Shown in pieces: positions 11,088 through 13,874 of a stretch of 13,874 nucleotides of DNA. The translations under genes and the position numbers were made by a program. Each line of letters opens with the position of its first letter. The stretch's first letter is position 1. The notes beneath the pieces were generated by a model. It saw only the letters and a program-made list of their open reading frames with translations, was not told the DNA's origin and did no database searches. The stretch is from DATKZS01 sp035527835 [NCBI: bacterium]. GTDB lineage: Bacteria > RBG-13-61-14. The stretch lies in contig DATKZS010000034.1 in assembly GCA_035527835.1 (NCBI GenBank), positions 1-13,874 of the forward strand, read 5' to 3'.

Positions 11088-13826
11088 ATGAAAAGAGGAG
11101 CTGCTCTCTTTTTATTCACCGTGATGGCGTTTGCCGTGGCGGCCCCGGCCTTGGCCGCGGGCCGCGAGCAGGGGGCCTACGCGCCCAGCCTGATCGCGGA
11201 CATCTACAAGCTCAAGCTGAAAAGCCGCGGCTTCACGCCGGCTGAGCTCGACGTGCACTCGATCGGCCAGTCGCACATTGACGCGGCCTGGAAGTGGCGG
11301 CTCGCCCAGACCCACGAAAAGGTCTACGACACCTGGAGCCAGGCCATCCGGCACATGGACGCCTTCCCGGACTTCACCTTCTCCGGCAGCGCGCCGCAGT
11401 ATTACGAGTGGATCCGAGACGAGCACCCGGACCTCTTCGCCAAGATCGTGGAGCGCGAGCAGGAGGGCCGCTGGGAGATCGTGGGCGGCCAATGGATCGA
11501 GCCCGACGGCAACATGCCCGACGGCGAGTCGTTCGTGCGCCAGCGCGTGCTCGGCCAGCGCTTTTACCTCGAGTACTTCGGGCACGTCTCCGAGGTCTCC
11601 TGGATGCTCGACTCGTTCGGCTATAACCGCAACATGCCCCAGGTCATGGCCCGCTCCGGCGCGAAATATATGTGGACCTCCAAGCTCACCTGGAACGACA
11701 CCACCATGTTCCCGTTCCATAACTTCTGGTGGCGCTCGCCCGACGGATCGCAGGTGCTCACCCACATCTGCCCCATCGTGCCCATGCCCACTTACTTCCC
11801 CTACTCCGAGCTCAAGAAATACAAGAGCACCCGCTACCTGCTCAAGCCCGGCGTAACGCTCATCGCGGATTACTCGACCCCGCCGGACGCCATCAAGCAA
11901 GCGCTTTCCGACGACTGGCTGGGCGAGATCGGGTCGTTCTACGGCCTGGGCGACGGCGGGCTCGGCCCGCGCAAGGTCGAGGTCAGGGTCCAGGAAGCGC
12001 TGGCCAGGAAGGGCTACTCGCGCTTCTCGACCGGGCTCGAGCTGTTCCAGGACATCGCCAAGTGTTCGGACCGCATGCCGGTGTGGAACGAGGAGATGTA
12101 CCTCGAATTCCACCGCGGCGTGCTCACCACGCAGGCCTGGATCAAGCGCGCGAACCGGCTGGCCGAGCAGATGATGCGCTCGGCCGAGGTCATCCGCTCG
12201 GTGGGACAGCTCTACAGCATCACCTACCCGTACGAGTCGCTCAAGGAGGTCTGGAAGCACATCCTGCTTAACCACTTCCACGACATCCTGCCCGGCTCGT
12301 CCATTCCCGAGGTTTACCAGGACGCCCGGGAGGAATACAAGATGATGCGGTCGGCGACGGAGGACGTGAAGACGGCGGGCTTGAAGGCGCTCGCGGACCT
12401 GATCCGGATCAGCCCGCCGGAGGACGGCATGGCGCCGATGGTGGTGTTCAATACGCTGGCGTGGGAGCGCGGCGGGCTGGTCAAGGTGGAGGCGCCGGAA
12501 GGCAGGGCCTTCGCGGTGATGGACGGCTCCGGGAGCACGCTCGCGTCGCAGCAGATCGAGAAGGACGGCAAGACCTACGTGGTGTTCCGGGCGGACGCGG
12601 TGCCGTCGGTGGGCTACAAGCTTTATTATCTGAAGACGCTGAGCGAGCCGGTCGAGGCTGAAGCCCAGGGCATTTCCATAACGGACTCGGAGACCGCGGG
12701 GCTGGTGCTGGAGAACGAGTTCACGCGGGTGGCCATTGATAAGAAGAGCGGCTGGCTCACGTCGCTGGTGGATAAGTCATCCGGCAAGGAATTGCTCTCG
12801 GGGCCGTCCAACCAGCTCGCGGCCTATTTTGACCGGCCCTCCCAGTACTCGGCCTGGAACATCAGCAAGAACTATCTGAAACACCCGATCGCCGTCGGCG
12901 ACGTGACCGACGTCAAGATCACGTCGCAAGGCCCGCTGTTCGTGGAGGCCATGGTGTCTCGTAAGACCACGCGGCTTGCCAAGGTCACCACCTTCTCGCA
13001 GCGCGTGCGCCTGGTCAAGGGCGATCCGGTGCTTTACCTCGACCTCGACAGCGACTTCCATCTCACCGACGCGCTGACCAAGGTCCGCTTCGCAACCGTG
13101 CTCAACTCCGACACCGTCTCCGCCGACGGCCCCTACCTCGTGCTCGAACGGCCCACCCATCCGCAGACCGCCTCGGAAAAAGCGCGCTGGGAAATGGCCT
13201 GCCAGAAATGGATTGACCTATCAGACAAGCAGGCCGGAATGGGACTCGCGCTGCTCAACAACGGCAAGTACGGCTTCTCCATCATCAACGGCGGCAGCGG
13301 CTTCGCGCTCTCCGTAATCAAGGGCGCGCGCTACCCCCGCGCCAACTTCGAGGCCACGAACGTCAAGCACCACTACTACAGTTTCCCCATCCCCACCGGC
13401 TTCACCGACCAGGGCCCGCAGCACGCGGAGATGGGACTCCTGGTCCATCCCGCCGGATGGCGCGAGGCCAGGCTCTGGGAGGCCGGCTACAACTTCAATA
13501 CGCCGTTCGAGGTGGTGTTCACCACGCCGCATAAGGGCAAACTGCCGGAGGAGGCGTCGTTCGTGTCCGTGGACTCCGAGCAGATTTACCTGGGCGCGAT
13601 GAAGCGGGCGGAGGACGATGACGACCTGGTCCTGCGCCTGGTCGAGGCCACCGGCAAGCCCGGCACCGGCACCGTGAAATTCGGCGAAGGCGCCACCATC
13701 GAGTCCGCCGCAACCACCGACCTGCTTGAACTCAACCCCGAGCCCTTGAGCGCCTCCGGCTCGTCGCTCACCGTGGACGTGGGAGCGTATGAGATCAAGA
13801 CGGTGAAGGTGAAAGTTTCGAGATAA
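11088..13826 (+). CDS. Secreted GH38 alpha-mannosidase
   Basis: A 912-residue protein. Residues 1-24 are a clear signal peptide (MKRGA, hydrophobic core, APALAA). The GH38 catalytic domain begins near residue 55. SIGQSHIDAAWKW holds the zinc ligands H63 and D65. WMLDSFGYNRNMPQVM holds D175, the nucleophile and zinc ligand. GLGDGGLGPRK (287-296) and MYLEFHRGVLTTQAWIKRAN (337-356) are typical of bacterial members. NHFHDILPGSSIPEVY holds H398, the fourth zinc ligand. Beta-sandwich domains fill the rest to the C-terminus. The family hydrolyses alpha-mannosides with retention of configuration. All zinc ligands and the nucleophile are present, so it should be active. ATG 11088 has GGAGG 7 nt upstream; the in-frame extension to 10920 crosses the inverted repeat and is rejected. 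It is divergent from the symporter operon, suggesting a mannose-containing glycan as shared substrate. Exact linkage specificity is unknown. Confidence 0.95.
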   Translation: MKRGAALFLFTVMAFAVAAPALAAGREQGAYAPSLIADIYKLKLKSRGFTPAELDVHSIGQSHIDAAWKWRLAQTHEKVYDTWSQAIRHMDAFPDFTFSGSAPQYYEWIRDEHPDLFAKIVEREQEGRWEIVGGQWIEPDGNMPDGESFVRQRVLGQRFYLEYFGHVSEVSWMLDSFGYNRNMPQVMARSGAKYMWTSKLTWNDTTMFPFHNFWWRSPDGSQVLTHICPIVPMPTYFPYSELKKYKSTRYLLKPGVTLIADYSTPPDAIKQALSDDWLGEIGSFYGLGDGGLGPRKVEVRVQEALARKGYSRFSTGLELFQDIAKCSDRMPVWNEEMYLEFHRGVLTTQAWIKRANRLAEQMMRSAEVIRSVGQLYSITYPYESLKEVWKHILLNHFHDILPGSSIPEVYQDAREEYKMMRSATEDVKTAGLKALADLIRISPPEDGMAPMVVFNTLAWERGGLVKVEAPEGRAFAVMDGSGSTLASQQIEKDGKTYVVFRADAVPSVGYKLYYLKTLSEPVEAEAQGISITDSETAGLVLENEFTRVAIDKKSGWLTSLVDKSSGKELLSGPSNQLAAYFDRPSQYSAWNISKNYLKHPIAVGDVTDVKITSQGPLFVEAMVSRKTTRLAKVTTFSQRVRLVKGDPVLYLDLDSDFHLTDALTKVRFATVLNSDTVSADGPYLVLERPTHPQTASEKARWEMACQKWIDLSDKQAGMGLALLNNGKYGFSIINGGSGFALSVIKGARYPRANFEATNVKHHYYSFPIPTGFTDQGPQHAEMGLLVHPAGWREARLWEAGYNFNTPFEVVFTTPHKGKLPEEASFVSVDSEQIYLGAMKRAEDDDDLVLRLVEATGKPGTGTVKFGEGATIESAATTDLLELNPEPLSASGSSLTVDVGAYEIKTVKVKVSR

Positions 13827-13850
13827 GCTGAATAACGCGCACAAAAGGCC

Positions 13851-13868
13851 GCGGGTGAGGGCACCCGC
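13851..13868. repeat. GCGGGTG-AGGG-CACCCGC palindrome after the GH38 gene
   Basis: The fifth copy of the dispersed palindrome, 25 nt past the GH38 stop. It is followed by CTCCCC at the window edge, so a T-run cannot be judged. Confidence 0.75.
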
Positions 13869-13874
13869 TCCCCC

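Noticed and set aside
1-13874. tRNA or rRNA genes
   Set aside because: No cloverleaf-like or rRNA-conserved stretches were seen by eye in the intergenic regions on either strand. No scan was possible.

Overview
The window looks like chromosomal DNA from a GC-rich (about 60% or more by eye), Gram-negative-type bacterium. Two genes encode secreted glycoside hydrolases with Sec-type signal peptides, Shine-Dalgarno sites are common, and the gaps between genes are full of short palindromes like the REP elements of uncultivated environmental lineages. I cannot place it taxonomically. A PVC-, Hydrogenedentota- or Omnitrophota-like genome is a guess from gene style only.

Left end (1-819, minus strand). 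The 5' part of a PIN-domain (VapC-like) gene runs off the window. A 73-residue TM2-like membrane protein gene follows. Between and beside them lie two unrelated palindromic repeat elements.

Polyphosphate operon (820-5355, minus strand). Polyphosphate kinase ppk1 is followed, with 1 nt between stop and start, by a CHAD-domain protein. That gene overlaps by ATGA with a gene encoding a metallophosphoesterase fused to an HD domain of the kind found at the C-terminus of Ppx/GppA exopolyphosphatases. The tight coupling suggests one unit that makes, binds and probably degrades or senses polyphosphate. The third protein is the most novel item here: it has the Ppx-type HD half, but the usual ASKHA phosphatase half is replaced by a calcineurin-like phosphoesterase. 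A direct repeat resembling a Pho box lies upstream of ppk1.

Glycan-use region (5551-13826). A secreted GH94-like (clan GH-Q) protein, a three-helix 118-residue membrane protein and a sodium:solute symporter are on the minus strand. A secreted GH38 alpha-mannosidase is divergent on the plus strand. Both directions have recognisable promoters in the 317-bp divergent spacer. The likely logic is extracellular or periplasmic trimming of mannose-containing glycans, followed by sodium-driven uptake of the released sugar.

Repeats. At least four palindrome families occupy the gaps. One (arms GCGGGTG/CACCCGC, 4-nt loop) has five copies. Three of these lie in a 72-bp tandem array just before the GH94-like gene, where one copy also forms a good intrinsic terminator for the symporter operon. 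The GH94-like gene itself carries an internal low-GC patch that suggests mosaic origin.
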